Positions 41,766-50,274 of a stretch of DNA of 50,823 nt are shown here, piece after piece. The translations under genes were made by a program, and so were the position numbers. The first letter of the stretch is position 1. Each line of letters starts with the position of its first letter. The notes below the pieces were generated by a model. That model was given only the letters and a program-made list of their open reading frames with translations, was not told where the DNA came from and made no database searches. Where the stretch lies: contig JAGQOW010000020.1 of the NCBI GenBank assembly GCA_020427155.1, positions 1 to 50,823 of the forward strand, given 5' to 3'. The DNA is from Planctomycetales bacterium. Lineage in GTDB: Bacteria; Planctomycetota; Planctomycetia; Pirellulales; Lacipirellulaceae.

Positions 41766-43214
41766 ATGCCCAAAGATTTTCTGAAAGATGTCCAGGAAGA
41801 GTACGACGTAGTAGTAATCGGCAGCGGACTAGCCGGACTGACGTCGGCCAACTTGTTGGCGAGCAACGGTTACCGCGTGCTGCTGTTGGAACAGCACTAC
41901 AAGCTTGGCGGTATGGCCACCTGGTTCAAGCGGCCTGGGGGCCATATCTTTGATATCTCGCTGCATGGGTTCCCCTATGGCATGGTCAAGAGTTGTCGCC
42001 GCTACTGGACCCGCGAAATCGCCGACTCGATTGTGCAGCTCGAGCACATTCGGTTCGACAATCCCATGTTCTCGCTGACGACGACATTCAATCGGGCCGA
42101 CTTTACCACGCTGTTGGTAGATCAGTTCAACGTAGCACCCGAAGCGGTGGAAGGGTTCTTTACCAAAGCTCGCAAAATGGACTTTCAGGACGATCAGAAA
42201 CTCACCACCCGCGAATTATTTGACGAATTCTTCCCTGGTCGAGAGGACGTCATTCGCCTGCTGATGGAACCCATTACTTATGCCAACGGCAGTACGCTTG
42301 AAGACCCGGCAATTAGCTACGGCATCGTCTTTTCCAACTTTATGTCCAAGGGGGTTTTTACATTTCAGGGAGGAACCGATCGACTCATTCACTTGATGGA
42401 AGAGGAGATGAAACGCAATGGCGTTGATATCCGCATCCGCTGCAACGTCGAGAAGATTCACTGCCAGGGGAGACAGATCCAGGCTGTCGAAGTGAACGGC
42501 CGAAAGATCAAAGCCAAGGCCGTCGTCTCGAACGCAAATCTCAAGTCGACGGTATTCAATCTGGTGGGCGAGCAGCACTTCGACCACGATTTTGTCGAGT
42601 CGGCCAAAGCCGTGCGGCTCAACAATTCCAGTACCCAGGTGTACATGGCCTTGAAACCTGACGATCTGATAGACGAGTCGACCGGCGACTTGCTGTTCAG
42701 TTCCACGGCACCCGTTTTTCAGACCGAGTTGTTGCTTAGCCGCGATATCACGAGCAGAACTTATTCGTTTTATTATCCGCGGACGCGACCCCAGGCTTGC
42801 CCTCGTTGCCTTATAGTTTCCAGTACCAATGCCAACTACGACGATTGGGCTCACCTCAGTGAAGAAGAGTACGAAGCGAGCAAGCAGAATCTTGTAGATA
42901 CAACGCTCGATGCTCTCGACAAGTATGTGCCAAACATCCGCGAGCGCGTTGATCACGCCGAGGCCTCGACGCCGCTGACTTTCAAGCACTACACCCAACA
43001 CATTGCCGGAGCAAGCTTTGGCACCAAGTTCGAAGGCCTACAAGTGAGCTTTGATTTGCCGAAGCAGATTGAGGGCCTCTACCACGCCGGCAGCGTAGGC
43101 ATTATCATGTCGGGCTGGCTGGGAGCAATGAACTACGGTCGAATGGTAGCCAGCGACGTCGATCATCTGTTGATGAACAAGAGTTCTCGAACCACAGAGA
43201 AAGTGGGCTCTTAG
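41766..43214 (+). CDS. CrtI-like NAD(P)/FAD-dependent oxidoreductase (second paralogue)
   Basis: Flavoprotein of 482 aa in the phytoene desaturase/CrtISO-like superfamily. The FAD-binding [19 protein letters not shown] starts at about residue 15, followed by [36 protein letters not shown] near 200 is the substrate-domain block. The C-terminal FAD contact is [19 protein letters not shown]. It resembles the first CrtI-like protein at 5.4 kb in these landmarks but is clearly a different member. Genes for a FabZ dehydratase and a FabI-like reductase follow with gaps of 65 bp and minus one base. This suggests that it acts on a fatty acyl chain rather than on a carotenoid; that is inference. Confidence 0.86.
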   Translation: MPKDFLKDVQEEYDVVVIGSGLAGLTSANLLASNGYRVLLLEQHYKLGGMATWFKRPGGHIFDISLHGFPYGMVKSCRRYWTREIADSIVQLEHIRFDNPMFSLTTTFNRADFTTLLVDQFNVAPEAVEGFFTKARKMDFQDDQKLTTRELFDEFFPGREDVIRLLMEPITYANGSTLEDPAISYGIVFSNFMSKGVFTFQGGTDRLIHLMEEEMKRNGVDIRIRCNVEKIHCQGRQIQAVEVNGRKIKAKAVVSNANLKSTVFNLVGEQHFDHDFVESAKAVRLNNSSTQVYMALKPDDLIDESTGDLLFSSTAPVFQTELLLSRDITSRTYSFYYPRTRPQACPRCLIVSSTNANYDDWAHLSEEEYEASKQNLVDTTLDALDKYVPNIRERVDHAEASTPLTFKHYTQHIAGASFGTKFEGLQVSFDLPKQIEGLYHAGSVGIIMSGWLGAMNYGRMVASDVDHLLMNKSSRTTEKVGS

Positions 43215-43279
43215 TCACTAGGTTTTTTTGCATAGCGGAAAGCTCGTTTCCTTCCCCCTTTCGCTTTCCCCCTTCTGCC

Positions 43280-43714
43280 ATGTCCCTTGAAGCCATCAAA
43301 GCCGCAATTCCCCATCGAGAGCCCTTCCTGTTGATCGACGAGATCGTCGAACAATCAGAACAGCGGATCGTTTGTCGCAAGACTTTCTCGGGTGACGAGT
43401 TTTGGTATCGGGGGCATTATCCCGACTTTCCGATCACGCCGGGCGTTCTCTTGTGTGAGGCGGCCATGCAGGCCGGGGCAGTCTTGCTCTCCCGACATCT
43501 CTCAGATGAACCCGGCCTGGTTCCGGTGGCCACGCGGGCCAATAACGTCCAGTTCAAAAAGATGGTATTGCCGGGAGATACGATTCAACTGGAAGTCGAA
43601 TTGACCGAACGCCTGGCCCAAGCGTTTTTTCTCAAGGCGCGGATAACCGTCGGCGGCAAGCTAGCTACCCGTTTTGATTTTGCCTGTACACTTACGAAGT
43701 CCGAGGCCAACTGA
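43280..43714 (+). CDS. fabZ: 3-hydroxyacyl-ACP dehydratase FabZ
   Basis: Hot-dog-fold dehydratase converting 3-hydroxyacyl-ACP to trans-2-enoyl-ACP; cytoplasmic. At 144 aa it has the usual FabZ length. Catalytic residues: H12 in [12 protein letters not shown] and E60 in [11 protein letters not shown]. The [11 protein letters not shown] loop is intact. No Shine-Dalgarno is visible; the leader is a pyrimidine-rich run (CCCCCTTCTGCC). The start of the enoyl reductase overlaps its stop by one base (TGATG), so the two are translationally coupled. It lies far from the lpx genes, although fabZ often sits in an lpxD-fabZ-lpxA operon. Confidence 0.94.
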   Translation: MSLEAIKAAIPHREPFLLIDEIVEQSEQRIVCRKTFSGDEFWYRGHYPDFPITPGVLLCEAAMQAGAVLLSRHLSDEPGLVPVATRANNVQFKKMVLPGDTIQLEVELTERLAQAFFLKARITVGGKLATRFDFACTLTKSEAN

Positions 43715-44547
43715 TGCCTGCTGATTTCTTGCAGCTCGAAGGACGTTGCATCCTGGTATTTGGCGTGGCGAACCGAAAGAGCGTGGCGTTTCATGTTGCC
43801 AAGCTATTGGAAGATGCAGGCGCGGAGGTGGTCTATGTGGTTCGCTCGCTAGCACGGCGGAAGTCGGTAGCCAATCTTGTGGGCGATGCAGCCATCTACG
43901 TTTGCGACGTCGAGTACCAGGAACAAATCGACCAGCTAGCCAGCGATCTGGCTGAGCGGTACGACGTCTTCCAGGGCGTGGTCCATTCAATTGCTTTCGG
44001 CGATTATTCCGAAGGACCGCGGCCTTTTCACGAGACGAGCAAGACGCAGATGCTGAGGGCGTTCGACATCTCCTGTTTTTCGTTCCTTTCAATCTCCAAT
44101 GCACTCAAGGAACTCTTGGCAACCGACGCGTCGGTGGTGACGGTCTCGATATCGACGACGCGGATGGCAAGCGAGAATTACGGATTCATGGGTCCGATCA
44201 AAGCGGCCCTGGATTCCTGCTTGCCGTTCCTGGCGAAATCGTTCAGCAGGTTTTCCGAAGTGCGTTTCAATGCCGTGGCGCCGGGGCTCCTGAAGACCAG
44301 TGCCTCGGCAGGAATACCCGGATATATCGATTCGTACCTCTATGCGGAACAGGCGACTCTCCGCGGTAGGGCAGTCGAGACGTCCGAGGTCGCGTCGGCC
44401 GTGGCCTTTCTCCTCAGTCCCCGCTCTAGCGGAGTCAATGCTCAACGGATCGTGATCGATGCCGGAATGGAGGTCAATTACTTCGACGATAGGCTGATCC
44501 AGGGCTTTCTCGCGGGGAGCCGCAATCTGCCCCAAGCCCCTGATTGA
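43714..44547 (+). CDS. Enoyl-ACP reductase FabI-like, variant active site
   Basis: SDR-fold reductase completing the fatty-acid cycle by reducing an enoyl-ACP with NAD(P)H, 277 aa. FabI hallmarks: [15 protein letters not shown] at the N-terminus, VVHSIAFG near 90, and the catalytic pair Y156 and K163 in [14 protein letters not shown] (Y-x6-K, FabI spacing). Tyr146 of E. coli FabI is Ile here (VSISTTR in place of LSYLGAER). The chain is about 15 residues longer than E. coli FabI at the C-terminus. Specificity may therefore differ. It is coupled to fabZ and follows the CrtI-like gene. Confidence 0.88.
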   Translation: MPADFLQLEGRCILVFGVANRKSVAFHVAKLLEDAGAEVVYVVRSLARRKSVANLVGDAAIYVCDVEYQEQIDQLASDLAERYDVFQGVVHSIAFGDYSEGPRPFHETSKTQMLRAFDISCFSFLSISNALKELLATDASVVTVSISTTRMASENYGFMGPIKAALDSCLPFLAKSFSRFSEVRFNAVAPGLLKTSASAGIPGYIDSYLYAEQATLRGRAVETSEVASAVAFLLSPRSSGVNAQRIVIDAGMEVNYFDDRLIQGFLAGSRNLPQAPD

Positions 44548-44891
44548 GCCCCAAATGTCCCAAGTCCTCCCCGCAGGCCAGGGGCTCGAAGCCGAGGTAA
44601 AGTCCCGAGATTCGGGCGGTTGTGGACAATCGATCCTGGTAGAATGGCCAATCAGGTGATATCCTAGTGGTAGAGGCGGAGGCGAGTTCGTTTGGCTGGG
44701 ATGCTGCCCTGAATGGATTAGGAGGACTGAGCTGGCTCCACCGTGAAACAGAGAAATCTCCTCATCACTGCCGTCGTTGCGATGGCCCAAAATGTCTCGT
44801 CTCGTGGCGAAATCACGAAACCACAGGAGCTTGCTTCTGTGGACGCTTGTCTTGTTTACATTGATCGCCCAGCAGTTTACCGCGTTTACTA
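44548..44891. other. 344-bp intergenic stretch, no gene recognised
   Basis: No credible coding region. A tRNA D-arm look-alike (TAGTGGTAGAGG, near 44665) was examined and rejected, since no anticodon or T-arm follows. No hairpin with a T-run was found after the enoyl reductase gene. The kinase promoter presumably lies here; there is no obvious ribosome binding site before the kinase ATG. Confidence 0.45.
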
Positions 44892-46460
44892 ATGCCTAAA
44901 GCAGTGGCCGAAAGTTTTCTGGATCTCGTCAGGCGTAGCCAGTTGGTCGAGAAAGACCGACTGGATCGGTTTCTTGACGGCTACCGTAAAGAGGTGGGCG
45001 AAGAACTTCCCGAACGCCCTGAGGCTATCTCTCAAGCGCTGGTCGAAGCCGGGCTGCTGACTCAATGGCAAGCTGAGAAACTGTTGGCCGGCAAGCATCG
45101 CGGATTTATTCTCGGCAAGTACAAGTTCTTGCGCCAACTCGGCAGAGGGGGGATGAGCACGGTCTATCTGGCCGAGCATATGCTGATGAACCGCAAAGTG
45201 GCCATCAAGGTTTTGCCACAGAATCGCGTTACCGATTCAACTTATCTAGAGCGATTCTATGTCGAGGCCCGGGCCGCTGCCAAGTTGGACGATCCAAATA
45301 TCGTCAGGGCTTATGACATTGATTCGACCAGTGACGGGAAAACGCATTACCTGATCATGGAGTATGTCGACGGCCAAGACCTTCATGTGCTGGTCAAGGA
45401 AAAGGGCCGCCTCGACTACGATACTGCTGCGGACTACATCGCGCAAGTTGCGACCGGGTTGGAGCATGCCCATGAGATGGGGCTCGTCCATCGCGACATC
45501 AAGCCCGCCAACTGTCTGCTGGACCGCAACGGCACTGTCAAGCTGCTCGACATGGGACTGGCGCGCCTGATTGGCGACGAAGCTTCGTTGACCTTGGACA
45601 ACAACGAAAATGTGCTCGGCACAGCAGACTACCTTGCTCCCGAGCAAGCACTCGACAGCCATAAAGCGGATAGCCGCGCGGATATTTACAGCCTGGGATG
45701 TACGTTCTATTACCTTCTGACGGGCCATCCTCCGTTTCCCGAGGGGTCGATTACTGAGCGTTTGATGAAGCACCAGCGCGAGACCGCGCCGAGTATCTTG
45801 AAGGAACGCCCGGATGCTCCGCCGACGCTGTTGCACATCTGCGAAAAAATGATGCTCAAAGATCCGAATGAGCGTTATCAGACTGCTGGAGATGTGGCAG
45901 AGCGGCTGGCCGAATGGCTCGCGGATCGTGGCCGCGAAGTTGGCGACAGTACCAAGAACACCGGCACAGGATCGGGCATCGGCAGCGATGCCTTCAAAGG
46001 GTTTGCGGCTACATTTACCCGTCAGCCCGGCAGCCTTAGCGGAATTGGGGGTGAAGAGTCTTCCAAGAAAGCGCCTTCCTCGGTCGGAAAGCCCTTAAAG
46101 GTCGAATCCAACGACTACGATGATCATGAGATTGGGCTCGCCCCCCTGGAGGAAGATGCGCCCCGCGACGAAGATTCTTACGCCTTGAACGAGTCGTCGA
46201 GCTCTTCTGGTGATCTTGCCGAGGCACTGAAAGATACCGTAGCCGAAGGACCTCACAAATCGCTGATTGAAGAGGCAATCGAGAAAGAGGAACGTGCCAA
46301 AAAGGTCAACGAAAGGTTCGTTCGCGACCCTGGCGAAATCAATCCATTGCGCCCTCCGGGCTACGTGAATCCCAAGCAGGGGCCTCCGGTCTTGCTTTAT
46401 GTCGGCATTGGCTTGGGCGTGCTCGTGGTCTTGGGCGTCGTGTTGGCCTTGGTGCTCTAG
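44892..46460 (+). CDS. Membrane-anchored Ser/Thr protein kinase (Hanks type)
   Basis: Kinase of 522 aa with a C-terminal transmembrane anchor (about 497-520: LYVGIGLGVLVVLGVVLALV). Residues 5-75 form an N-terminal helical module ending LLTQWQAEKLLAGKHRGFIL, which in my recollection recurs in planctomycete kinases. The kinase domain spans about 77-345: GRGGMSTVYLAEH, K106 in VAIKVLP, catalytic D202 in VHRDIKPANCLLD, D220 in LLDMGLARL (DMG for DFG), and GTADYLAPEQ in the activation segment. An acidic Ser-rich linker follows (about 350-480). The kinase topology is unusual: catalytic domain first, anchor last, and only a 1-2 residue extracytoplasmic tail. Substrates are unknown; the FHA kinase at 24 kb is one possible reader. 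Confidence 0.95.
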   Translation: MPKAVAESFLDLVRRSQLVEKDRLDRFLDGYRKEVGEELPERPEAISQALVEAGLLTQWQAEKLLAGKHRGFILGKYKFLRQLGRGGMSTVYLAEHMLMNRKVAIKVLPQNRVTDSTYLERFYVEARAAAKLDDPNIVRAYDIDSTSDGKTHYLIMEYVDGQDLHVLVKEKGRLDYDTAADYIAQVATGLEHAHEMGLVHRDIKPANCLLDRNGTVKLLDMGLARLIGDEASLTLDNNENVLGTADYLAPEQALDSHKADSRADIYSLGCTFYYLLTGHPPFPEGSITERLMKHQRETAPSILKERPDAPPTLLHICEKMMLKDPNERYQTAGDVAERLAEWLADRGREVGDSTKNTGTGSGIGSDAFKGFAATFTRQPGSLSGIGGEESSKKAPSSVGKPLKVESNDYDDHEIGLAPLEEDAPRDEDSYALNESSSSSGDLAEALKDTVAEGPHKSLIEEAIEKEERAKKVNERFVRDPGEINPLRPPGYVNPKQGPPVLLYVGIGLGVLVVLGVVLALVL

Positions 46461-46491
46461 TCTCGCATTCTCTCTTCTTACAGCGCGAGGA

Positions 46492-47589
46492 TTACCGTAC
46501 CGCTGAAGGCGACCTCAAACTCTCGACTTTGGCGCATTGGAGACCACCCAAGACGCGGCTTTCTTGCCAGCGGACGCCGAACATCTGGCAGTTGATCCCT
46601 GAGCCGATTCCCAGCAAAGCCAGTTGATCGCCGGCTTGCACATGGCCGGCTTCGAGCGCCAGGGCCAAAGTCAATGGCAATGCCACTGCTCCAGTATTCC
46701 CCAACTTGTCAAAAGTACTGAAATCGATCCTTGGCTCAAGATCCAGGGCGTCGAAGAGCATTCGTCGATGAGCCACCCCGACCTGATGGCAGATAGTTTT
46801 GTCTATCTTGTCAGAACGCCAGCCAGACTCTTCCAGAAACCGCGAGAACGTGGCAACTCCTGTCGCGATGCCTTCGTGCAGCAATTGTTCGCTATCGGTG
46901 CGCATGAAACTCTCCAGGCCTTCGCTCCGACAGAGCTGATGGTGCTCGGTTTGCGCTAGCACACTAGCAGCCACAAGGTGGTTTTTTGTGCGACTGATCT
47001 CTTCGGCACATAGCAGCACTGCGACACTGCCCGAACCGATCGTGAGTGAGGCGACCAGCGACTTCACGTCTTGGCGAGACAAGCTGAGGTTTTCATTGAG
47101 CTGTTTGATCGTGTTCTCCACCAGCGGGCGACCACATTCGGTACCCAGTACCAGACCAGCGCGAATCTGCCCTAGCTCGATCATGTTTGCTACCTGGATC
47201 GCTCCGCTCAGGATTCCCAGGCACGCGTTCGAGACATCGTAGATCATACAATCTGCAGGTAGTCGCAAGCCGTGATGGACGCTGCAGGCCGTCGCCGGCT
47301 CGAGGAAATCGCGGCAGACCGAACCATGGACCAGAGCACCGATCTCCTGGCGGTCGATTTCGCCGGCTTGGATCGCCTTCTCGCCACTCTGGACATCAAC
47401 ACTGCTCGGAGCGGTGCCGGCAGGAAAAAACCGCCGTTCGCCGATGCCGGTCATCAGTTCCAATCGGCCATGAGGAAGCCGTAGCCGTTCGTAAACTGGA
47501 TTCAGCTGCTGTTCGATTTCGTCTGTGGAGACGATCTCCTCAGGCAGCGTGTAGCCCAAGGCTTCCAGGCATACTCGTTGATATTGCAT
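46492..47589 (-). CDS. oleA: OleA-type 3-oxoacyl synthase III (head-to-head condensing enzyme)
   Basis: Thiolase-fold enzyme that in the OleA family joins two acyl-CoAs, non-decarboxylatively, to a 2-alkyl-3-ketoacid leading to long-chain ketones or olefins. The start at 47589 (MQYQRVCLEALGY) gives about 365 aa; a frame to 47727 adds 46 residues and would nearly abut the divergent gene at 47732. Triad: C123 in DVSNACLGILSG, H268 in ICHQVG and N298 in KLGNTGA. E97 in CRDFLEPATA sits where OleA's essential Glu117 is, by my alignment from memory. The C-terminal ALLGIGSGINCQMFGVRW closely matches OleA. No oleB, oleC or oleD adjoins it. Confidence 0.88.
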   Translation of the reverse strand: MQYQRVCLEALGYTLPEEIVSTDEIEQQLNPVYERLRLPHGRLELMTGIGERRFFPAGTAPSSVDVQSGEKAIQAGEIDRQEIGALVHGSVCRDFLEPATACSVHHGLRLPADCMIYDVSNACLGILSGAIQVANMIELGQIRAGLVLGTECGRPLVENTIKQLNENLSLSRQDVKSLVASLTIGSGSVAVLLCAEEISRTKNHLVAASVLAQTEHHQLCRSEGLESFMRTDSEQLLHEGIATGVATFSRFLEESGWRSDKIDKTICHQVGVAHRRMLFDALDLEPRIDFSTFDKLGNTGAVALPLTLALALEAGHVQAGDQLALLGIGSGINCQMFGVRWQESRVLGGLQCAKVESLRSPSAVR

Positions 47590-47731
47590 CAGTAGGTGGT
47601 TGACCGGGGAGTTACTCTGGACAGATCGCCTGCAGGCGGAGAAAACAGACTGTCCACCATACCTCTCGCGAATCACTACGTAAACGGGGGACCGAAGCTT
47701 CCTGTTACGTAGACTGGAGGGCTTCATCGCG

Positions 47732-48469
47732 ATGCCAGCTGAACCGAATCATCCCAGTCAAGCAAGCCAGTGGACGGCCGTTGTCTTCGCTTTGGTTTTG
47801 CCGACCTTGGTAACGCTAGCCTATTTCGTCTGGGCCGATAGCTTCTCACCAGCGGTTCAGCAGACTACCTACACGATTGCGAAGGCGTTCCAGTTTGGCT
47901 TCCCACTGGTTTGGGCTTGCTGGCGCCAGGGACAACGGCTTCAGCTGCGCCCGTCGGACATGCAGGGCGTAATTGCTGGAATCGGTTTTGGGCTGCTGGG
48001 ATCTCTTGCCATGATGTCGCTCTACCATGGCTGGCTCAAACACTCTGACTTGCTTGCCGGCGCCGAGGGGGCGATTCGCCAGAAGCTGACCGGGATGGCA
48101 CTTGATCAGTCATGGAAGTTTATTGCCCTGGGGGCGTTCTATAGCCTATTTCACTCACTACTAGAAGAATACTACTGGCGGTGGTTTGTGTTCGGACAAC
48201 TGCGACAAATGATAACGCTCGGGAAGGCGGTCGTGGTTTCCTCACTGGGCTTCATGGCGCATCATGTGATTGTCCTGGGGGCCTACTTTGGCTATGCGTC
48301 GCCGGAAACCTGGTTATTTTCATTCTCGATTGCCATTGGCGGAGCGTTCTGGGCCTGGCTGTACCAGCGCAGCCGGTCGCTGCTAGGCCCTTGGCTGGGG
48401 CATTTGCTAATTGATGCTGCCATTTTCACCATTGGCTACGACATCGTGCGCGACCTGATTGGCGGCTGA
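47732..48469 (+). CDS. CPBP family intramembrane metalloprotease
   Basis: Membrane-embedded CAAX-protease and bacteriocin-processing (CPBP) family protein, 245 aa, with about seven helices. The three active-site motifs are present: EExxxR in LLEEYYWRWFVFG near 136, a His in FMAHHVIVLG near 165, and H-x3-D in LGHLLIDAAIF near 229. Bacterial members' substrates are mostly unknown. It diverges from the OleA gene with only 142 bp between starts. Whether it is functionally linked to the lipid genes is unknown. Confidence 0.9.
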   Translation: MPAEPNHPSQASQWTAVVFALVLPTLVTLAYFVWADSFSPAVQQTTYTIAKAFQFGFPLVWACWRQGQRLQLRPSDMQGVIAGIGFGLLGSLAMMSLYHGWLKHSDLLAGAEGAIRQKLTGMALDQSWKFIALGAFYSLFHSLLEEYYWRWFVFGQLRQMITLGKAVVVSSLGFMAHHVIVLGAYFGYASPETWLFSFSIAIGGAFWAWLYQRSRSLLGPWLGHLLIDAAIFTIGYDIVRDLIGG

Positions 48470-49012
48470 TTCTCTGGCTTGATGTCCGCATCTTGGGCTT
48501 CCCTTACCTTCCCCGGCATATTGTGCTAGCAGAAAAAAACCTGCCCAAGATGTGCGAACCCCTTGTCAAGACCGACTTTTTGGCTATCTTCCGCTCTTGA
48601 CTTGCATCTCCTTTCGAGCCGCGTGACACGGCTACCATCCACAGGAGTTATTCAGAGGCCAGCACGATAGGGAAATCGATCCGACCTTTCCACGCCGCTT
48701 GTGTGGAAGCCCTAGGGAACAGGGTAGGGGAGGTTGAGTCGGGAACTGCCTCCTTTCAATCGGTTTTGTTCAGGTGTCAAGGAAGGCCCGCTTGATAAAG
48801 AGTGTTCGCCACTAAAGAGGCGACCGCTTTTTCACGGTTACTTGCAATTCCAGTTGATCTTAGGCTCGACAGTCCTGCCGATCTCATTGTCTTCAGTGGG
48901 CATTTCTGCAGCGTTGTCGAACTCCGGCTGACGATTCTCTATCCACAGCTTCGGATCTCCGAAGGGAGTCATTCGCGGCGTACTACGTGCGTCGGAAAGG
49001 GAGTGTGAAGCG
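48470..49012. other. 543-bp intergenic stretch with a long-armed inverted repeat
   Basis: No credible coding region. A perfect 10-bp inverted repeat CATCTTGGGC/GCCCAAGATG has arms at 48489-48498 and 48543-48552 with a 44-base loop, and there is no T-run. A smaller hairpin TTCCAC/GTGGAA lies near 48690. A DnaA-box-like CTATCCACA at 48939 was seen and not believed. The C26-family gene has a ribosome binding site (AAGGGAG) at the end. Confidence 0.45.
48489..48552. repeat. Inverted repeat CATCTTGGGC ... GCCCAAGATG
   Basis: Ten perfectly complementary bases on each side of a 44-base spacer, starting 20 bp after the CPBP protease stop. It may be a 3' transcript hairpin; it lacks the T-run of an intrinsic terminator. 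Extending the arms gives only bulged pairs (CGCATCTTGGGC versus GCCCAAGATGTGCG). Confidence 0.55.
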
Positions 49013-49756
49013 ATGACCAAGCCATTGATTGGCGTGAATGCGGACTACCGACCGGCAAAAGGCGATGCACCTGCTTACTCGTACGTGGCAGCAGGTTACT
49101 TCGACTCGATATTGGAGGCAGGGGGACTCCCGATCCTCATCCCCCCCTATCAGACCGAGGAGGACATCGACCAGGTGCTTGACCGCCTCGATGGCCTGTT
49201 GCTCGTCGGAGGGGCCGATCTCGATCCGCGCCGAGACGGCTGGATGTTGCACCCCAACGTTCGACTCCAGGATTCGCGACGAGAGTCCTTTGACCGATGT
49301 CTGATCAGTAAGGCGGCAGAACGTCGCATGCCGGTGCTCGGCATCGGAGCAGGCATGCAGCTGCTCAACGTTTCGCAGGGCGGCAACTTGCTGCTGCATA
49401 TTCCCGAAGACAGACCCAATGCCTTGCCGCATGCCGATCCGCTCGATCCGGCCCACCGCCACACGCTCGAGTTGAAAGCAGGCTCAATTATGGAACGGGT
49501 CTACGGAGACGGCGAGCTACGTGTCAATAGTATGCACCACATGGCAGTCGACGAGATTGCTCCAGGGTTTGAGGTGACGGCCCGTTGTCCCGATGGAATC
49601 GTCGAGGCGATCGAGTCGATTCAGTCCGATTGGTTTGCCTTGGGAACGCAGTTCCACCCAGAAGCAGCTACTGCTTCGGCACTTGACGTTCGCATTTTTG
49701 AAGAATTCCTTATTGGCGTAGGCGAATTCCAGGGCGCCATGCGATTGGTCGCTTGA
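49013..49756 (+). CDS. Peptidase C26 / gamma-glutamyl-GABA hydrolase-like, lacking the nucleophilic Cys
   Basis: Class I glutamine-amidotransferase-fold protein of 247 aa related to PuuD and GATase1 C26 hydrolases, which cleave gamma-glutamyl amides. The fold blocks are clear: LIGVNADYR, the LLVGGADLDPRRD motif near 63, and the catalytic-side His/Glu H215 and E217 in GTQFHPEAA. The nucleophile elbow, normally GICRG, reads LGIGAGMQLLNVSQGG, with G112 in place of Cys. Without the thiol it should not hydrolyse gamma-glutamyl substrates by the family mechanism. It may be a binding protein or a changed enzyme. An AAGGGAG site precedes the ATG; it is followed by a strong terminator. Confidence 0.9.
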   Translation: MTKPLIGVNADYRPAKGDAPAYSYVAAGYFDSILEAGGLPILIPPYQTEEDIDQVLDRLDGLLLVGGADLDPRRDGWMLHPNVRLQDSRRESFDRCLISKAAERRMPVLGIGAGMQLLNVSQGGNLLLHIPEDRPNALPHADPLDPAHRHTLELKAGSIMERVYGDGELRVNSMHHMAVDEIAPGFEVTARCPDGIVEAIESIQSDWFALGTQFHPEAATASALDVRIFEEFLIGVGEFQGAMRLVA

Positions 49757-49855
49757 TTCAAATGTGACGCCCCACTCGAAAAGTACCCTGCGACCGGAGA
49801 ATGGCACAACGATCGGTCGAGAAGGTGCGATTCGCAGGAAGCGAGTGAAGACCCA

Positions 49856-49898
49856 GAACCTGGTGATGGCAGCGGAAGCCATCACCAGGTTCTTTTTT
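49856..49898 (+). terminator. Strong Rho-independent terminator
   Basis: A perfect 15-bp stem: the arm from GAACCTGGTGATGGC (49856-49870) and its complement at 49878-49892, with loop AGCGGAA, followed by TTTTTT. It ends the C26-family transcript. Confidence 0.95.
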
Positions 49899-49971
49899 GT
49901 GACCCGATCGGTGCTCAAGATAACTTTACGAGTACTGGTCAGCGCAGCAGGGGAACTGCTTTGACAGTCGC

Positions 49972-49995
49972 TTTTCGCACTTTGGTGTGCGAAAA
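49972..49995. repeat. 9-bp perfect palindrome TTTTCGCAC-n6-GTGCGAAAA
   Basis: TTTTCGCAC and GTGCGAAAA flank TTTGGT. It lies about 75 bp after a terminator and 280 bp before the AMP-ligase gene. It lacks a flanking T-run and is symmetric in both strands, so it fits an operator or a structured leader better than a terminator. Confidence 0.5.
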
Positions 49996-50274
49996 CCTGC
50001 GATCGTTTGCTCGGCCTGCTGTTTCCAGCTAAACTCTACTCGCCTAATGCGACGGCCAATAGGGTCCATGATCTCAGCGCCGGAGTTGGCCGTCGCCACT
50101 GCGCCGCTCATTCCCAAGCTAAGCTTGGCGAACCTGCTGGCAAGAAAGTCTTTGCTGACAAGACGTGGGCGATTTTGCCGCAGATGAGGTCTCGGCACAA
50201 CTGCGAAAGTTGCCTCCGTATAAATTGAAGAGCTAGTGCGAGAATAGGACAATCCTACGGAGCTTTTTTGTCAT

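Larger units (their letters stand above)
49757..50274. other. 518-bp intergenic stretch with a terminator and palindromes
   Basis: No credible coding region. Besides the terminator at 49856-49898 there is a 9-bp palindrome at 49972-49995 and a weaker AGCAG/CTGCT stem near 49946-49960. The three hairpins make the leader of the next gene unusually structured. No ribosome binding site is evident before the ATG at 50275. Confidence 0.5.

Noticed and set aside
44655..44700. tRNA-like D-arm (TAGTGGTAGAGG) in the gap before the kinase gene
   Set aside because: No acceptor stem, anticodon stem or T-arm follows at the right distance; a chance match.
48734..48931. 65-codon open frame on the plus strand in the long spacer
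   Set aside because: TTG start, no ribosome binding site, no motif or signal, and composition like non-coding DNA.
48939..48947. DnaA-box-like CTATCCACA, with more Cys/Ala-type CCACA words nearby
   Set aside because: Only one near-match (one mismatch), no box cluster and no dnaA or dnaN gene; not an origin.
49987..50187. Short plus-strand open frame in the leader of the AMP-ligase gene
   Set aside because: It begins inside a palindrome arm, is Arg/Ser/Leu-rich and has no recognisable motif.
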